From Candidatus Palauibacter denitrificans (GTDB lineage: Bacteria > Gemmatimonadota > Gemmatimonadetes > Palauibacterales > Palauibacteraceae): DNA of 42,766 nt. The translations under genes and the position numbers were made by a program. Under the pieces are notes generated by a model that was not told the origin of the DNA, ran no database searches, and saw nothing but the letters and a program-made list of their open reading frames with translations. Positions 41,130 through 42,766 of this stretch are shown here, piece after piece. The DNA is taken from assembly GCA_009841015.1 (NCBI GenBank), contig VXMQ01000180.1:1-42766 (forward strand), read 5' to 3'. The stretch's first letter is position 1. Each line of letters opens with the position of its first letter.

Positions 41130-41639
41130 ATGTGCGTGAGGGCCATCATCGATGCCAGTGCGTTTCGCCACGTAATGGAGCCGACCCGGAACTCTGCAGG
41201 GGACCAATTGCGTTGTTGGATCCTCCGTGGCGATGGAGTTGTCGTGTACTCCCCCCACCACACCGGGTACGCCACAGAACTCAAGAAGTACCCTGATGTC
41301 CAAGATCTCCTGAGGGACTATAGCCAGCGTGGGCTGGCCATCGAGGTCGACGCGACGTCAATCCGGGCGGCCCGCGACGAGATCCCCGACCGCCCGGTTC
41401 GGCGGGCTAACGATGAAGATGTAGACATCCTCGCTTTAGCCGTGGCTGGCCAAGCCACCGTCCTCTTCTCACGCGACGGACCGCTCCGTAGGGACTTCGC
41501 CGACAACCAAGTATTGAGCAATGTCGGGCGCCAGCACCGACGCAGTGTGCCCAGTCTCGTTGAGCTGGCCGCAGACACAACGCACGCCAGCCGTCGGAGA
41601 CAGTTCCTTGCGCGTCGCCAATGCCCATCTTCCCCATAG
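41130..41639 (+). CDS. PIN-like nuclease, last gene of the Ubl operon
   Basis: ATG 41130 encodes 169 residues. The first 120 look like a PIN fold: D8 (AIIDASAF), E50 (YATELKK), the D95/E96/D97/D99 cluster (NDEDVDILALA) and D116 (FSRDGPLRRDF). These are the four acidic positions of the PIN active site, in the right order. The C-terminal 40 residues are basic and variable. Together with the ATPase upstream it forms an ATPase-nuclease pair, the likely killing or RNA-cleaving output of the operon. It lacks a VapB-like antitoxin, so control must come from the ATPase or the modifier pathway. Confidence 0.75.
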   Translation: MCVRAIIDASAFRHVMEPTRNSAGDQLRCWILRGDGVVVYSPHHTGYATELKKYPDVQDLLRDYSQRGLAIEVDATSIRAARDEIPDRPVRRANDEDVDILALAVAGQATVLFSRDGPLRRDFADNQVLSNVGRQHRRSVPSLVELAADTTHASRRRQFLARRQCPSSP

Positions 41640-41757
41640 CTGCGGATTCCGACGCATGCTGATCAGCGATCCCGATCCCTGCCGATCATCTTGGAGCAAG
41701 CGAGTAGCGTTGCCGGAGAATCTTCTGTAGCGCCCCCACTCCTCCCACTCGCGGAGG

Positions 41758-41782
41758 CCTCCCCGAGACGAGGAGGGGGAGG
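41758..41782. terminator. possible hairpin after the Ubl operon
   Basis: CCTCCCC (41758-41764) can pair with GGGGAGG (41776-41782) over an 11-base loop. No T-tract follows. It lies 120 bases after the PIN-like gene and before the end of the converging gene. Confidence 0.3.
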
Positions 41783-41831
41783 ATGGCTCTGTACGAGCGG
41801 GATTCTACGCGGAGCAACGACCGGATTCGGG

Positions 41832-42766
41832 TTACCGGCGGTAGCTCCTGATCGTGTCCGCGTCCAGCTGATCGGCCGGCATCAGCCAGTAGTTACGTGT
41901 TTCCGACACGCTAATCTCGCTGTCCTGCAGCTTCAACTCGAACGACGCATAGAGCGGGTTCTCTTAGTATGGGTCTTCGTGCCCGCCAGCCTCCAGGCGC
42001 AGATTCAGCGCCCTTTGCGGCGACGCGGGGTCGATGGTCAGGGTCGTGACGCGACCGGGAAACAGGTCGGCGAGACTCAGGGAAGCGTCAAGCGCGTCCC
42101 GATCCACGTCTTCGTCTTGGCCGAGCACCACCAGTTCGATCGGAACGCCGGAGGGCAGCCAGCACACTCTGTAGAAGCCGGTCGAGCTGCTTTTTTCCGT
42201 CCAGCGGCTGCGCTGTTCCTCGAAGTTGATGGTGCGCGGATCCCTGACCCTGGCGAAGTGGCGAGGGTCATATGCCCTCGTCAGCAGGTGAAGCGTCGCG
42301 TCCTCGATCGGGTTTCCGTCCGTGTCCGTCACGCTCCCGGTGAGGATGCCGGTTTGCCAGACTGCGGTGCCGGCCCCGGAGACCATGGGGACCCCGGGTG
42401 GGCCCTCTCGACCACAGACCGCGGAGAGGACATCGCTCAGGGGGGGCGCTTCGAACCGGACCTCGACCCGGCTGTCGACGTCCGGTCCCACCTCCACCTC
42501 GACGGGCTCGGATTCGTACCACAGTTGCTCCAGGTACGGATGCGTGAAGTGGACGGCGTAGGTGCCGACGCCCAGGCGGTCCAGCTCGAATCGGCCTTCG
42601 GCATCGGTTTCCGTCTCCGTGCCGGATCCCCGCACGTAGACGCGCGCGTTCGGCAGTCCGGCGCCGAGCGAGTCGACGACGGTCCCCGCGATGCGCCTCC
42701 CCCGGTGTCCTTCGAAGACCACGCCCGCGTCGCCATGCGCCCGAAGCACCTCGCCGTGCGTGATGG
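41832..42766 (-). CDS. carboxypeptidase-regulatory-like domain protein, partial, with an internal TAA
   Basis: The gene enters from the right edge of the window; its start is outside. Two carboxypeptidase-regulatory-like beta-sandwich repeats are visible: IAGTVVDSLGAGLPNARVYV with ETDAEGRFELDRLGVGTYAV, and LTGSVTDTDGNPIEDATLHL with GFYRVCWLPSGVP. A TAA at 41964-41966 ends the frame after HEDPY, yet the same frame continues as good protein (ENPLYASFELKLQDSEISVS, then TRNYWLMPADQLDADTIRSY) to a TAA at 41832-41834. The last 44 residues were probably part of the protein before a nonsense change. It is likely a periplasmic or outer-membrane-associated protein. Confidence 0.7.

Noticed and set aside
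37528..41639. Considered as a CBASS type II operon because of the E1, E2 and JAB parts
   Set aside because: No CD-NTase (cyclic nucleotide synthase) and no CBASS effector are present; a tandem Ubl gene is present instead.

Overview
The window is a high-GC bacterial chromosome segment, probably from a metagenome-assembled genome. A PadR regulator overlapping a HAAS-domain membrane protein, a TonB-dependent-receptor fragment, a large autotransporter-like adhesin, an exported amidohydrolase and carboxypeptidase-regulatory-like repeats together suggest a Gram-negative didermic lineage. Gemmatimonadota is my best guess; this is inference from gene families, with no marker gene or rRNA in view.

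Layout. 0-3.5 kb: decayed or small genes (a frameshifted HTH fragment, an exported ankyrin-repeat protein, PadR-HAAS, and a truncated copy of a regulator whose intact relative lies at 20.2-21.0 kb). 3.5-8.6 kb: a giant Calx-beta/cadherin-like surface protein ending in a beta-barrel, broken by a one-base frameshift. 8.8-12.1 kb: a GPP34(GOLPH3-like)-cytochrome P450 fusion followed by an acyltransferase-3 membrane protein. 12.1-14.4 kb (minus strand): a CPBP protease, a channel-like membrane protein and an internally deleted TonB receptor. 14.7-17.1 kb: an SLC13-type transporter with four RCK_C domains. 17.1-17.7 kb: a VapBC-type toxin-antitoxin pair. 17.9-25.7 kb: a His-rich lipoprotein behind a FUR-like palindrome, an FAD amine oxidase, an AraC-like regulator, a kinase-receiver-DNA-binding fusion, a DUF6526 membrane protein and an exported dihydropyrimidinase-like enzyme. 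25.7-31.7 kb: a transposon graveyard (nested IS481 copies, a deleted IS21 element, an IS481 element with an in-frame stop) that also holds a secreted Cys-rich peptide and a tiny membrane ORF.

30.7-41.6 kb is an accessory island of visibly lower GC, with IS481 right-end remnants at 30.7, 31.7 and 37.4 kb. Its minus-strand half carries DUF2188, an AAA+ ATPase, an sce7726-like nuclease (frameshifted), a HEPN-motif protein, a DNA methyltransferase-HNH fusion (frameshifted) and a membrane-anchored coiled-coil protein. Its plus-strand half, divergent from the first, is a compact five-gene operon: tandem ubiquitin-like protein, E2-like protein, JAMM-peptidase/E1 fusion, ABC-type ATPase and PIN-like nuclease. 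I consider this operon the most interesting system in the window. It has the parts for making, attaching and removing a ubiquitin-like modifier, joined to an ATPase-nuclease pair of the kind used as immune effectors. The E2-like protein has no cysteine, and the E1 lacks one at the expected catalytic position, so any conjugation would be non-canonical.

Several genes carry single extra bases in short homopolymers (659, 3285, 4593, 32115) or isolated stop codons. Either the assembly has indel errors or the region is decaying; read mapping would decide.
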